NCBI RefSeq assembly: GCF_004193775.1
Contig: NC_041021.1
Coordinates: forward strand, 7,818,651 to 7,882,650
From: Glycine soja
Taxonomy: Eukaryota; Streptophyta; Magnoliopsida; Fabales; Fabaceae
DNA: 64,000 bases
Direction: 5' to 3'
Shown here: positions 1-12,257 of the stretch, in pieces
Layout of the letters: each line of letters opens with the position of its first letter
Numbering within the stretch: the stretch's first letter is position 1
The notes under the pieces: model-generated
What the model was told of the DNA's origin: nothing
Databases searched by the model: none
Seen by the model: the letters and a program-made list of their open reading frames with translations, nothing else
Position numbers and translations under genes: made by a program

Positions 1-1591
1 TTCATGGAATGAAAAGTCATGATTGTCATGTTTTCATGCAACGGTTGCTTCCAATTGCATTTGACTCATTACCAAAACCTATTCGGAAGCCACTTGTTGA
101 ACTTAGCCAATTTTTCAGAGAACTAACTTCGACAACTTTAAATGTTGAACAACTAAGAATTATGGAAAATAACATACTTGTGTTGTTGTGTAAGTTAGAA
201 CAAATATTCCCACCAAGCTTCTTTGATTCAATGGAGCATCTTCCAGTTTATTTACCTTATGAGGCAAGACTTGGTGGTCCAGTCCAATATCGTTGGATGT
301 ATCCTTTCGAGAGGTATAAAATGAGTAATCATTTATACACCATTTTATTATATACATATATTCATTTTTAAAAAATACGTATTCATATTAATTTTAGGTT
401 TTAACACTCCCTCAAAAATAAAGTCAAGAATAAAGCTAGAGTTGAGGGATCGATTTGTGAAGCATACTTAGTGGAGGAGACATCTACATTTGCCTCATTT
501 TACTATCCTGATCAAATTGCAACAAGAAGGACTAGGATGCCTCGAAATTTTGATGCAGATGAAGGTTCCTCATCTTCTCCTCCTATATCAATTTTCAATT
601 ACCCAGGAAGAGCGAGTGGTAAATCCAAAACATATTTTTTTGGACCAAGTTGATGTTCATGTTGCTCACTTGTACATTCTTCAAAATTGTCCAGAGGTTG
701 AGCCATATTTAGAGTAAGATGATTTTAATACTTTTATAACTCTAATTAATATTTTAATGATGTTATGTTTTTTACGTTGACTAATTGGTTTTCTCTTTTC
801 TAGTATTTATGAGAATTTTTTAAGGGAGTTGAATCCCACTACTTCGGATGCTCAACTTAACCAAGACATTTCTTCCAACTTTCCTACATGGTTCAAGCAA
901 TATGTAGGTTAACACCTTATATATTATTGAAATAACATTTCTTCCATAATGATACAATGTTATATATGGTGTTAATTGTTAAATTTTTTAGGTTCTAAAT
1001 CTAGAAAATAATATTCAAGATTCAATATTGGTTAATTTGGCATGGGGACCTAAGAGAAAAGTTGAATCATGGCCTATCTACATTATAAATGGATACAAAT
1101 TTCAAACAGTTAGTTGGAATGAAGGCATGAATTCTTCTAATTATGGTGTTCACGTACGGGGAACAGATGGCCAACTAGAATCTGATTTTTATGGAATGTT
1201 GTCTGATATTATTCAATTGGAGTATACTGGCATCCCATTGATGAAGTTAGTTCTATTCAAGTGTGATTGGTTTGATAATACTCCTTATATAGGGACACAA
1301 GCAGATAAAAAGTATGACATTGTTGAAGTAAGACAATCAAAAAGATATAGTAAGTAAAATTGAGAAGAGGCTCCATACCAAGATGATGAGCTTGTAGGGC
1401 TTCAAGAAGTATTGGAACTTGACCCTGATGTCATTAATGAATCTCTTGCGGATGTTGATGGAGGTGGAGAAGAGATAGATGCAGATTTACTCAAACAACT
1501 AGACTTGGTTGAACTAGACGAGGATGAATGCATGTTAAGTGAGAATGATCATGACATTGAGAGTGATTTTGATGATACAGATACTTCTTAG
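1..1591 (+). pseudogene. TNP2-like CACTA transposase, C-terminal part (DUF4218 + DUF4216), degenerate
   Basis: Four exon-like blocks fit GT-AG splicing: 1-313, 398-713, 804-907 and 992-1591. The first two carry the DUF4218 signature (SHDCHVFMQRLLPIA near the start, then PVQYRWMYPFER, GKSKTY and NCPEVEPYLE). The fourth carries DUF4216 (SDFYGMLSDIIQLEY, then VLFKCDWFD) followed by a strongly acidic tail ending at a TAG at 1589-1591. These domains lie C-terminal to the catalytic transposase_21 domain in plant CACTA proteins, which would be upstream of this window. Two defects are visible: an in-frame TAA just after the second exon begins (about 400) and a frame change in a T-run near 635. It is therefore probably not translatable as one protein. 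Confidence 0.85.
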
Positions 1592-1627
1592 GTAATTCAG
1601 ACATTAAAGTTGATTGCATGTCTTTTA

Positions 1628-2490
1628 CACTTGTAACCCAACACATCTCCCCCTCAAGTGTGAGTCTCTTCCACATGGTAGTCTCCCCCTCGAGTGGAAG
1701 TCTTTTATCATCCACGAGTATAGCCATGGTCACCTGCAGTACTTGCCTTGCTCGCTAGCCATTCTGGTCACCCCGCTCCACCTACGGGGTACGCTGTGCC
1801 GCTAGCCATTCTGGTCACCTGCGGTACTTGCATACTCGTCTTAGCCAGTCACCAACTTGAACCATTGGCTCTGATACCAATTGTTGGGGAGATTCGAGGA
1901 GTACACCTGTGGACCACGAGCCACCACATAAAGAGACTTGACACCACACTCTAACCCAAAACCTTAAGGCTCAGGTTTATGGGTCTTCTCCTCACGGGTC
2001 TTCTCCTCACTTATATGGTGCTCAACCTTTCCACTTCTACCTGATGTGGAACTTCACCTCGTAACCCAACACATCTCCCCCTCAAGTGTGAGTCTCTTTC
2101 ACATGGTAGTCTCCCCCTCAAGGGGAAGTCTTTTATCATCCACGAGTATAGCCATGGCCACCTACGGTACTTGCCATGCACGCTAGCCATTCTGGCCACC
2201 CCGCTTCACCTGCGAGGCACGCTGTGCCGCTAGCTATTCTGATCACCTGCGATACTTGCATACTCGTCTGAGCCGGTCACCAACTTGAACCATCGGCTCT
2301 GATACCAATTGTTGGAGAGATTCGAGGTATACACTTGTGGACCACGAGCCACCACATAAGGAGACCTGACACCACACTATAACCCAAAATCTTAAGGCTC
2401 AGGTTTATGGGTCTTCTGCTTACTTATATGGTGCTCAACCTTTTCACTTCTACCTGATGTAGGACTTCACCTCACACTTATAATCCAACA
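1628..2490 (-). mobile_element. TRIM retrotransposon in tandem form (LTR-internal-LTR-internal-LTR stub)
   Basis: On the minus strand the order is LTR (2490-2310, 181 bp), internal (2309-2072), LTR (2071-1882, 190 bp), internal (1881-1644), and a stub of a third LTR ending at about 1628. Both LTRs start TGTTGG and end CCAACA. Each is followed a few bases later by TTGGTATCAGAGCC, the primer-binding site matching initiator methionine tRNA. Each internal region ends in a purine tract, CTTGAGGGGGAGATG, directly before the next LTR. The internal regions are 238 bp each and have no coding capacity. Short LTRs, PBS, PPT and no genes define a TRIM (terminal-repeat retrotransposon in miniature). The repeat period is 428 bp. 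Confidence 0.88.
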
Positions 2491-3776
2491 GAAAGGTATA
2501 GTACAAAGTTCATCATAAGTTCTTATGCAAAGAATTACTTTTGATCCACATTATATGGTTCTCACGCAGAACCAAACACAGGGTAAATCAATTTAACCTA
2601 ATTCATAAATAATTGAATATTGTTATTCAATTATTAATTTGCACAATTTTTTTCTATTTGAACTAACTGCAATGATTAGGTAATTTAGAAATTAAATCTA
2701 CTCAATTAAAAACTACAACTTATCCATTGAACTCTTATAGTTTTGAATTGTAATTATTTTACGCAGCTTTCATTTGTTTTTTTTAATATTAAATATAATG
2801 TATATAGTGGTAGAGTTTTCTTCTCTTATGCCTTGTAAGCTTTTATTTTTCCTAATTTAGTATAACATAACAACTTCAAATGAATTATATTTTCAATTAC
2901 GTGCTTTTTAATATAGAACAATCTTATCATATCCAATATTAAGAGTGGATTAGCTGACGTAAGATAATATCAATTATATTATAATGCATAGTATAGTATT
3001 TTATACAATGCAACAGAAACATTGTCTAAATATTATTAAATTTTATACTATATCCTACTTCATCATATCATGTATGACTAAATATACTCTTAACTATTTT
3101 TCAATTTGCAGAACAAGAAAATTTATACAATCTTGATTTACCTTCCCCTCCCCTTATGCAGTTAATGATATTTATACAAATATCACTATTAGGCAAAATC
3201 AACCTAGAACTACAAAGTGGGGTCACAAATTTCAATTTCTCAAAAAATGAAAGAAAGAAAACCTTAGCAATTCTCTTACTAATTAAGTACCTCCCAACAT
3301 CATTTTCCTTGTAATTTTTCCCACTCTATATGTGAGACTACTGAGGATTGAAAAAGCTCACATTAACACCGGTATCAATGATGACAACCTCAAGAGGTAT
3401 TGGAAAATGGAAACAAGGTGTAAAACATGCCTTGAAGCAATCATTTGAGACCCTTTTAGATATGGAATTACTGCCCAAATCAATACCTAACACGTATGTG
3501 AATTACAAAAATTGTTATCCTACGACAGAAGAAACAAAACAAGATGTACACAAGTGAGACACAAAAGCATTTAGAGCTGTAACATCAATTTAGTTCAGTA
3601 AATGAACCTGAGAAATGCAGCCAATGGCACAACCAAGTAGATACTTATAGTTTCATTAAGAAATCTTCTTAGTCTCATTAAAAATGAAAGGAAAAACAAT
3701 CACTGCATTAAGAAGTCTTCTTAGTCTCATTATCTACATGCATGTATTTTGCAGTTAAATACTTTATATGGTTCGC
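2491..3776. other. AT-rich stretch, no gene recognised
   Basis: The only open frames are short, the longest being 69 codons at 3348-3557 on the plus strand, without a recognisable domain. Direct and inverted repeats typical of a transposon end were not seen. It probably belongs to the interior of the surrounding CACTA element. Confidence 0.4.
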
Positions 3777-5543
3777 TTACCAATGGTTAACAAGTTGGTG
3801 CACCCCAGCATCATTGGCACACACATGAGCTTTGGCAAGCTGCCACTTCCAATTTGTAGTTGCATCCATAGGAGGGGTAACTACATGTTTCCATTTGGAA
3901 CTTGGTCTGAGGCTAAGTTCTATAGCAATAGGCTTGAGAGTGCCAAGGAGTGTCAAGAAAAATATGGTGCGGGTAGCATAGGATTTTCTCCCATCAAGGG
4001 CATTGATCCCGTCAAGAAATGGAACATAGACATCATGGTAATTTGCCATAAACAACTTATTTTCCACTATTTCCTGACAAATTCAAAGGAATAAAGTTAG
4101 TACTAGGTGGGAAAACTTTAAGCCCCTCAATGTTAACAAGGTTGACTCCTGCTATTGCTTGCCGGGCAAATTCATCATCTCGCAGCCAGGCAAACTTGTC
4201 CTCTGCATGATAAACACATGAGATCATTAGTTTAATCAACCAGAAAAGCAAATACAACAACTTGGTTGCAAAAATAATTATATATTAGTCCCACGTATGC
4301 TAATAAACACTAATTATAATCATCGATGAATTCTCATGAAGCTTAATCCAATCTGGCTAGGAACCGTTGACAGTGATGTGGAAGTCCTCCTTTTACGGAC
4401 CTAGTTATATATATGCTTCAATTCATACTTTCAAAGTCAAAACAATAACATTAAAGAATACATTCTCCTTAAGCCCAGTTGCACCAAATAATAGGTAGGC
4501 AGGCAAAAAGTTTCTTATATTACACAATATATAGCAGTTTAGGCCATATGTATCTTTTATCTCTATACTCCATAAATCAAGGCACGCCAATAGTTAATAT
4601 AACAAAGAGATCAAAAATTAAAATCTAACAACTAAGAGGTAAATAAGTGAGGTTTAGTTATGAAGGTGAAATTAGTTCAGGCCAAAATTCTAATAATTAG
4701 AAAAACAAGACAAGGGGACACTCACTGGAAATAATCTTGGGAGTGTCATACTTAAGAAGTCCCTGGCCGCATTCTTGTATCTTTGTGAGCACTTGTAGGA
4801 ATGGAATTTTCTTCAAAATTTCATCTTGCAAGGGCAGGCCTTCACTGTAAAGGTCGTCAATGTCTGAAAATCTGTTGAAGTCATGGTTATTAGCAGAAAG
4901 ACTAGCCTTAAGACCAGGGATCAAGTTATGGACCACTGCCTTGAGCCTCTTGATTACGAATGTGTTCAGCTTAGACTCATCAAATTGTTCGTCTCTTGGT
5001 ACGTACATAGGCAGTGGCATCTCCACACGACTCTCAGCATGCATATCTGTAACACTCATCAATTTACTATGTTATATATGTCAAGTAACTTGTATAACAT
5101 AAAACTCATCAATTCTCTCCTCACCCATTAATTTTTTTATTAAAAAAAAGAGTATTTTAGGCGTAATTTAGAAAAAAATAATAATCCTGGCACAATCAAT
5201 GCCTTAAGAACTGTATTAGTATATACTTATAATAAAGTGGAATGGTCAATTTTTTTTATACATGCAAGAATCAGTTCTTAGTGATTGAGTTGTTAATGTT
5301 AACTGTATCAGTAGGGGCGCGGCCAGTACGACAGCGTCTTGGGTATGGATGATTTTGGGATCCACCGAGAGTTGGTCTGGTAAGCTCAACTCCTTCATCT
5401 GGATTTCCTAGATCGTTGTATGTATCGAAATCATATATTATATCAGATAATGTTCTAACTCCTTTCCCATCACCTCTAAGATTTATCAGCTCCTTCTCCC
5501 TCAATACTCTAAGCCCAGCAGGTGTATCATCAGGTAAATATGT
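3777..5543 (-). pseudogene. Lipoxygenase gene fragment (13-LOX-like), probably captured by the CACTA element
   Basis: Minus-strand exons match plant lipoxygenases in order. At 5543-about 5280: [37 protein letters not shown]. At 5046-4726: ESRVEMPLPMYVPRDEQF, then HNLIPGLKASL, YSEGLPL, GLLKYDTPKII. At 4202-about 4090: DKFAWLRDDEFARQAIAGVN. At about 4067-3777: ENKLFM, YHDVYVPFL, ALDGRKSYATRTIFFLT, and HVCANDAGVHQLVNHW, which includes the first histidines of the iron site. The PLAT domain and the whole C-terminal part, with the remaining iron ligands, are missing. About 50 residues are lost between the last two blocks. Lipoxygenases oxygenate polyunsaturated fatty acids; this copy cannot. It lies antisense to the transposase inside the element. 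The 13-LOX subtype is judged from memory of related sequences. Confidence 0.85.
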
Positions 5544-6314
5544 CTGACAAAATAATTCAAATAATACAATACATAATATAATTTCAGATTTTTTTGTTGT
5601 TAAAACCAGAATTAACACACACAATAAAATATTAGCACGCGCAAGTCAAACTAGAGAAGAAAAAGAAGATTAACCAGCTTCACAACACACTCCACTAGTT
5701 CTCCAAGAGACACTACATTATTAAACTACTACTGTGCATCACATTGCATCACATCGCATTGCATCGCACCTTTTGATTTTACATGCACCAGGTGCTCGCC
5801 AAAATATCCAAATGAGAAAAAAGAAAATAACTCTCACGGGCACAAACGACCGCAATCAAAAGCAAAGGGGACTTACCAATGATGATAGAAGGAGTAAAGG
5901 GGACTTACAAAGAACGTGAATGAATGAATAGGTAAAGCGGAGAGAAAACAACGCCGCTGCCAAAGAAAGAGTGGAAGCGTCTGGGGTCGTCCCTTGGAAT
6001 GAATGAATGGCTCATTCTCGAGTCAAGTATTGCGGAGTTGTTGTTGTGGTGTGGGAGCCTCACGCGCGAGAGAGCGTGGTGGGGAGGGTTTGGAGGGGAG
6101 GAGTGGGGTGCGGCATCATACATGGTACGTCGTCGTCATACATGGGTTTGGAGGGGAGGAATGGGGTGCGGCGCAGGAGCCTTATGTCTGAGATTGAAAC
6201 CACGATCGAAAATGAAATGAATGAGAACAAGCTAGGGTTAGTAGTAGATGAACCAATACGAAGGCGGTTTTTTAAGAAACCCGTCATAGTTTAAGTTTTT
6301 ACTAATTACGAAAA
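5544..6314. other. Non-coding stretch with a GC-rich patch; possible captured leader
   Basis: The region before the CACTA end is unlike its AT-rich surroundings between about 5930 and 6200, with an internal duplication of a 'ggaggggaggan-tggggtgcggc' type motif. Short open frames overlap on both strands; none has a recognised domain. It could be 5' sequence captured along with the lipoxygenase exons, but no PLAT-domain coding was found. Confidence 0.3.
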
Positions 6315-6484
6315 TGTCACCGTATCACATTCTAAGACGGTTTTTCATGACCGTCTTAAAATGTGCGTCATAAAAATAAAATATAGTGATTTTAATTACA
6401 AAAATGTCACCACGTCACATTCTAAGATGATTTTCGTATAACCGTCTTAGAATGTGCGTCGTAAAAAATAAGTTTTTAGTAGTG
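6315..6484. repeat. CACTA right subterminal repeats and terminal inverted repeat
   Basis: Two imperfect palindromes with arms 'acattctaagacggtt' and 'accgtcttagaatgtg' precede the terminus 'tttttagtagtg'. The same motif set occurs in the elements at 12890-13508, 23537-29387 and 41576-46260, so these belong to related families. Confidence 0.8.
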
Positions 6485-7002
6485 TAAAACACCTTGTAAA
6501 ACCTGAGAGAAAAAAAGACTAAGTGTTTAATTTGTATATTAATTGGTCTGGGAGACGATAAGACTAGTTTGTGAGCAAATAAACAACAAAAAATTTGTTT
6601 AGAGCTAGAAGTACCAGGGTAGTCGAAGAACACTTGGGTTTTTTAAAGCTTGGAGATAAACTTTGTTGTAGAGTTAGAGTGACACTGAAAAATACTTATA
6701 ACTTTATAAAAAATAATGAAAACTTGATGACTTACCAGTAATTAGACGTAGTCTCAATAGTAGAGACAAATTAGTACAAATCTTTGTGTGTCTAATTTAT
6801 ATCTCTTAATTATCTCATCAGGTTTTGAATTTGATTTCATCTTAAAAAGTTTTTGAAAAATATTGTTTTAATTAGTGTTTTAAACTTTTCAGGCAATAGT
6901 TTATTTGTCAAAGAGTCTTGCATAATTATTTTTTTTGAATCATAATTCAACTCCCTTTCTTGATATTTACCCTTACACCTTTGCTTTAAAATTAAAGGAT
7001 CT
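6485..7002. other. Intergenic, nothing recognised
   Basis: AT-rich sequence between a CACTA terminus and a LINE fragment. I see no open frame of note, no tRNA-like structure and no repeat terminus. Confidence 0.4.
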
Positions 7003-7330
7003 GTGACGGATATTGAAATAGCTTTTGAAAAAGGGTGTACAAACCTTTGGCTTGAAAGTGACTCTCCCCCTTGTACCTTGGAATCTTAGAAGTAGGTGGT
7101 TAAACTGTTTAGAGAAAACTCGTAAGATGAGGTTCAGATTCTCACATATTTTTAGAGAAGAGAAATATTATGCTGACAAATTAATTAGCATCTCATGGTT
7201 TTCATGTATGAATATGGTAGGACGTTCTTCCAAGTTTTGTTCGGGAGGACTTCTTCCGTAACAGACTTTCTTTAACTTAATTTTTTTATAGGTTCAGATG
7301 GTGGTTCTTGGGTCAGGTCCTTGCCCCTCG
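7003..7330 (+). pseudogene. LINE RNase H-like (RVT_3) C-terminal fragment
   Basis: Translation of about 7003-7070 gives IAFEKGCTNLWLESDS, and 7090-7190 gives RSRWLNCLEKTRKMRF followed by FSHIFREEKYYADKL. These match the end of the RVT_3 RNase H domain found at the C terminus of plant non-LTR retrotransposon polyproteins (pattern LWLESDS ... HIxREgNxxADxLA). A frame change separates the first part from the rest. No reverse transcriptase lies upstream, so this is a 5'-truncated or dispersed remnant. Confidence 0.7.
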
Positions 7331-8066
7331 GATTACAGGTTTTATGGTGCCTTAGCATGCCCTTTTTCTGCTTGAAAATAAAAGATTGTCATTTTTAGTA
7401 AAAAAAGTAAACAATAATCATTCTGTAAAAAAGATAAATACTGCCTCTTTTTCACATAGTTAGATGTTTTAACCTTAATCTTTTTTAGTCTAAAACAATT
7501 GATGTTTTAAAATATTAAAGTCTAATTAATATTTTTTCCCTTATGTATGCATTTATTTAATATATTTATTACTATAGTGGTGTATGCATGACTGTATGTA
7601 TCAATAATCAATATACTATTAAATAAGGACATTTTTAGTTCAAATATAATAATAATAATAATAATAATTTATTTTCATTATATTTTCTTTGTACATTAAC
7701 TTTAAACATAAGATACGAGAAGGAGATAGTTAATTTGATGCATAACTCTTTCCCATAAAATTAAAGAAATTCATCCAAGGCCTTCCTTTACGGACAAACA
7801 ATCTAATAAAAATAATGCTGCATGTGCAACTCATTTTAAGGCGTTGACCTTCTTACTTTCTCCAATGGATCAATATAATGAACAGTTATATTAACTAATG
7901 GGACAATAATTGAATTCAGGAATATCAAACATTGTAATATATATGATCTGATGCAAACAAGAGGTTTGACTTTCGTGAAGTTCTTTCGTCATTGTTAGTT
8001 TAATAAGTATTCTCATTAAGCGTCTTCTTTGTTACTCATTTTTGGTGCCACAAGCATAGTGAGACA
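7331..8066 (+). promoter_or_regulatory. Upstream region of the SCPL gene with a TATA-like box near 7936
   Basis: The sequence upstream of the ATG at 8067 has a TATA-like string 'taatatatatga' at about 7936-7947, roughly 125 bp before the start codon, and W-box cores (TTGAC) near 7846 and 7966. A (taa)n microsatellite lies at about 7648-7668. The TATA assignment is weak because the whole region is AT-rich; the transcription start is unknown. Confidence 0.35.
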
Positions 8067-11000
8067 ATGGTTAAGGTCTGGAAGCCATGGTGTGTTTTGA
8101 TTTCTGTGCTGCATTTGTTCCTCCACACCACATCTTCTGATTTCATCGTCAAGAATCTACCAGGTTTTGGGGATCTTCCGTTCACATTGAATACTGGGTC
8201 AGTTATAGCCTCGTACTTTTGTTTTCTGAATTTGCTTTAAGGTCCCGTTAGCGATGCTTGCCGGTTTCCGATTTTCTTATTTTAAAATGTAATTTCAAAT
8301 CGAAATCGAGTTCAAAAAAATGAGGTTGAATTGATTTTTTTTTCTTTTCAAAATAGTTTTTATCCCATTTCAAAAACAATAAAAATAGATTTTTGGGTTT
8401 CTGTTTTTGGTTTTACTCTTACCCTCTAGCACTTCTCCCTCAAGTTAATCTCTCTCACTTCATTGGTTGCGATCTTCAGTCATCGATCGTCAGTCATGGT
8501 TGTCGATAGCCGATCATCAATTGTCGATCGCCAATCGTCGGTGGTCGGAGATGTTAGTCGCACTCGTCAATCGCCAATCATCAATTATCGATCACCGGTC
8601 ATCGATCGTCGATCACCAATCACGGTAACTGGTAATGATCACAATCATCGTTCATCGGTTGTTGATCCTCAACAACTGTCACGGTCGCCGATTAATGGTT
8701 GTGATTGTTGATCAATGATACCGATCACAATCATCAATCGCAGTCGCTGATTGTGGGTGTTTGTCGTCGGCCAATGACCTTTTTTGGGATTACAAAATTT
8801 TGATGAAGATATATGGGAGAAATTTGAGAATAATTTTAAAATTGATTATGAAATTCCTTTTCTATTTTGCAACAATTTTCAAAATCAAAGTTAAAATTAA
8901 AAATTCAAAACGAAAACTGAATTTAATTTTTAAATATTTCAAAACTAAAAATGGAAAATCACTCCAAGCAGGAACTTATTTTGGACATGTTTGTTTTCAT
9001 TAGTCTGTATGGAAAAAAAAATAGAAGAAGAAGAGAAAACCTTGAAATTTATGCTAAAGAGAAAATAAAGAATTATCTTTCAAAAAAATCATCGCTGTAA
9101 TTGTGTTTTTCTTCATCTGTTGTCCTTGCTTTTTTACAAACATATATCATTTTAAAATATTGTCAGCAACATATATATACAGATACATTGGTGTTGGACA
9201 AAGAGAAGAGGTGCAGTTATATTATTACTTTGTTGAATCTCAAAGGAGTCCTTTGAATGATCCTCTTCTACTTTGGCTTGTTGGAGGTCCTGGTTGCTCT
9301 GCCCATTCTGCTTTCTTCTATGAAAATGGTAATGTCTTAATATTTGCAGAGTAGAGCATTTTAATTTCATTTTTATTTATACTGTTCCAATCTTAATCAT
9401 TTTCCTATATTTTCTTTCTATTATTTTCTTCATTTTAAAAAATATTAGTTGAAATAAAAATATTAGTTTATCAATAAAATTAGTATGTCATTGTCTTTGA
9501 GATCTCATATCAACTCTAATACAATCAAAATAAAGTTTATAAAGAAGTGCAGTGACTACAATTTATTTTTTTTACATTTAACTTATATTTAATTAAAAAA
9601 AATTTAAAAAAAAATTAAACACTATAATTAACATAGTATTCTATATTAATTATCAACATGTCATTAATCTGAATGACATTGGGTTTGGATTCTTTAAATT
9701 AACAAAGTATCAATTAAGGTCTTGTGAATAAAAAAAAATATACTTAGATGGAGAAATCTCACTAAAAATTATCACCTATAGGTTACACAACACAAATTAC
9801 CCATCACAACAAACTAAGTATGTGTATACTTCCTACTAAGGTCATGGTGACAAAATAAATAGTATTCTCTACCAATTAAAATTGATTTTAAATCTTATAT
9901 TTGTTAATATTATATTATATACAATCATTTAATTCTATAAATTAAAATAACTTAATATTACACTTTTTAATAAATTAAATTAGAGACCCTAAACTTTACT
10001 GCTTTGCAAATAGAGATCCTAAACTTTATATAATTTGGTCTCAATTAACCCATAAACTTTACCTCTTTGACACCATGAATTTTAGAATTATTATGATTGA
10101 TACTTAAATTTTAACTTTTTTTAAATATATAGACACCTTGAACTTTAATTGCAGTTCATTGATATCTAAAATTTATCCTTTTTACAAATAGTTTTTTTTT
10201 TCAATCTATTTAAAGTATTAGTCATTAATTAATTTTTTTACAACTCATTTTTTCTTATTTAAAATATAATTAAGAATATGAATTTAGAAAATATATATAA
10301 AAAGGAGAGGTAATAGCATTAATAAAATAAACTTTTAATTTTTATTTTTAATTCTAAAATTTATTATGTTTTAATGTTAGGAAAAGTTAATTTTAAAAAT
10401 AAAACTAATAAATAGTTGAGATTAAATAAATAAACAGTTGATTTTTTTTAGTAATTTAACTGTAATTTAATATACGAGATTATTTATGAAAAGGGTAAAT
10501 TTTAAGAATTAATTGACATGAAATTGAAATTTCGGTGTCTATATGTGCAAAACTGCAAAAGAAAGGTTAACGATTGATTTAAATGAAATTAAAGTTCATG
10601 ATGCATATTTGCAAAAACAATAAAATTTAGGGATCAATTGAGACAAAATTAAAGTTTAAGGTGTCTATGTAAAAAAAGAGTAAAAGGGGGTTGTATACTT
10701 TTTTCCCTTAAAATTAAAGTCTCATCCTTGCCCTTGAATTTGACAAGTGATATATTACTTTAGTCCTTAAATTTTAATGACTTAATTAAATTTTTCATAC
10801 TTGGAATATATGTTATTTTCATATTATTACTTAACATTCATTTTTTTTCACCCAAGTACCTGAAAAATAATATAATTTTATTTTACTATATGTTTGTCGT
10901 TAGTCGTCTTTTATTAAATGATGACGTGACAGACGGAATACCACGCCTTGTGACTGACACATCATTGAAGGTGATGATATGACACTTTATCTGCCATGTT

Positions 11001-12201
11001 ATCACTTAACGGAAGACAACTAACGACCTGTAGTAAAATGAAACTAAAAAATTTTGTAGATAGTAATATGAAAATGGTCTATTTTTTCCAAGTATGAAAA
11101 ATTTAATTAAGCCAATCTAAAAAATAATTTTTTAGTTAACAAATGATAAGGAGGAGTTTTATCAAAATAAAAAATTTAATTTTAGAAAAAATGATAAATG
11201 ATATATTTTATTGAAAATAAAAATAAAAATGATAATTTTAAATTTAAGTTATGTTTAAAAACAAATCTTATAAGTCAGTAAGAAAAAATCGTTTCTCAAA
11301 CACTTTTATTTATTCAAATATTTGTAAACTTGTCAATAAATTAAAAATTAATTAAAATAACTTGATGAACATATATGTAATTTACTTTATCCTATTTATT
11401 TTTTAAGATAATTCATCATTCAAAATAAGAAATACATTAAATTAATAAGATATTTTTTTATTGGTAAGAATAAAAAATACTATTTGAAATTTACAATAAC
11501 TCACCTATCAATTTATTATGTTTGATCAACCAAACTAGCTAGATTAATAAGATAATATTAAAGGTGAAATTAGTTAAGATGCGTATATTTAATATCTAGA
11601 TAAAGTTAAAAGAGAATCTAGAGAATAATGAAGAAAGAATGAGGGAAAACATAATATGTTATATGTGTACATAAGTTATAGACTGCAAAACACCAATTGT
11701 ATATGATTTAAATAAGTTTTTCATACCTAAAAAATAGTTTGTTTTCATATTACTACTTAAAAATTCATTTCTTTTCAACCAAGTACCTAAAAAAAATTTC
11801 AATTTTATTTTACTGCCTGTGGTTAGTCGCCTTCTATTAAGTAATAATGTGTCAGACGGAGTGTTAAGTCATCATGCTATGAAACTAACACGTCATTGAA
11901 GCTAATGACATGACAATGAGGTGTCTGTGACAAGACGTGATGACGTAGTACTCTGTCTGCCATATCATCACTTAACGGAAGACAACTAACGCAAGTAGTA
12001 AAATGAAAAACTTAATAAAACGGACTATATTCCTGGTATGAAAAACTTAATTAAGCAAATTCTGATTATTCAAGTTAGTCTTTTGGTTAAGTCTTTCCTG
12101 TTAACTTTAATAAAAACATCTTACATATGGTAGGTTAAGTGGTTGTGTGACCACTACTATAAGAAACACATTCAACATTGTCCCATGTCAATGACAATTT
12201 T

Positions 12202-12257
<56 letters not shown>

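Larger units (their letters stand above)
1..6484 (+). mobile_element. Partial CACTA (En/Spm) element with gene cargo; left end outside window
   Basis: The stretch begins inside a TNP2-type transposase gene read on the plus strand and ends at 6484 with 'tttttagtagtg', the reverse of a CACTACTAAAAA terminal repeat. Just inside that end (about 6315-6470) are inverted subterminal motifs of the 'ttctaagacggt / accgtcttagaa' type, as expected for CACTA elements. Between transposase and terminus lie a TRIM retrotransposon and antisense lipoxygenase exons. I infer one element because I found no other convincing CACTA terminus between 1592 and 6484, but two adjacent elements cannot be excluded. The left end and target duplication are not in the window; the bases after 6484 are 'taa'. 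Confidence 0.6.

Noticed and set aside
3183..3200. CACTATTAGGCAAAA as a CACTA left end before the lipoxygenase pieces
   Set aside because: No subterminal repeats follow it and no target duplication with 6484 is present, so the match is probably chance.
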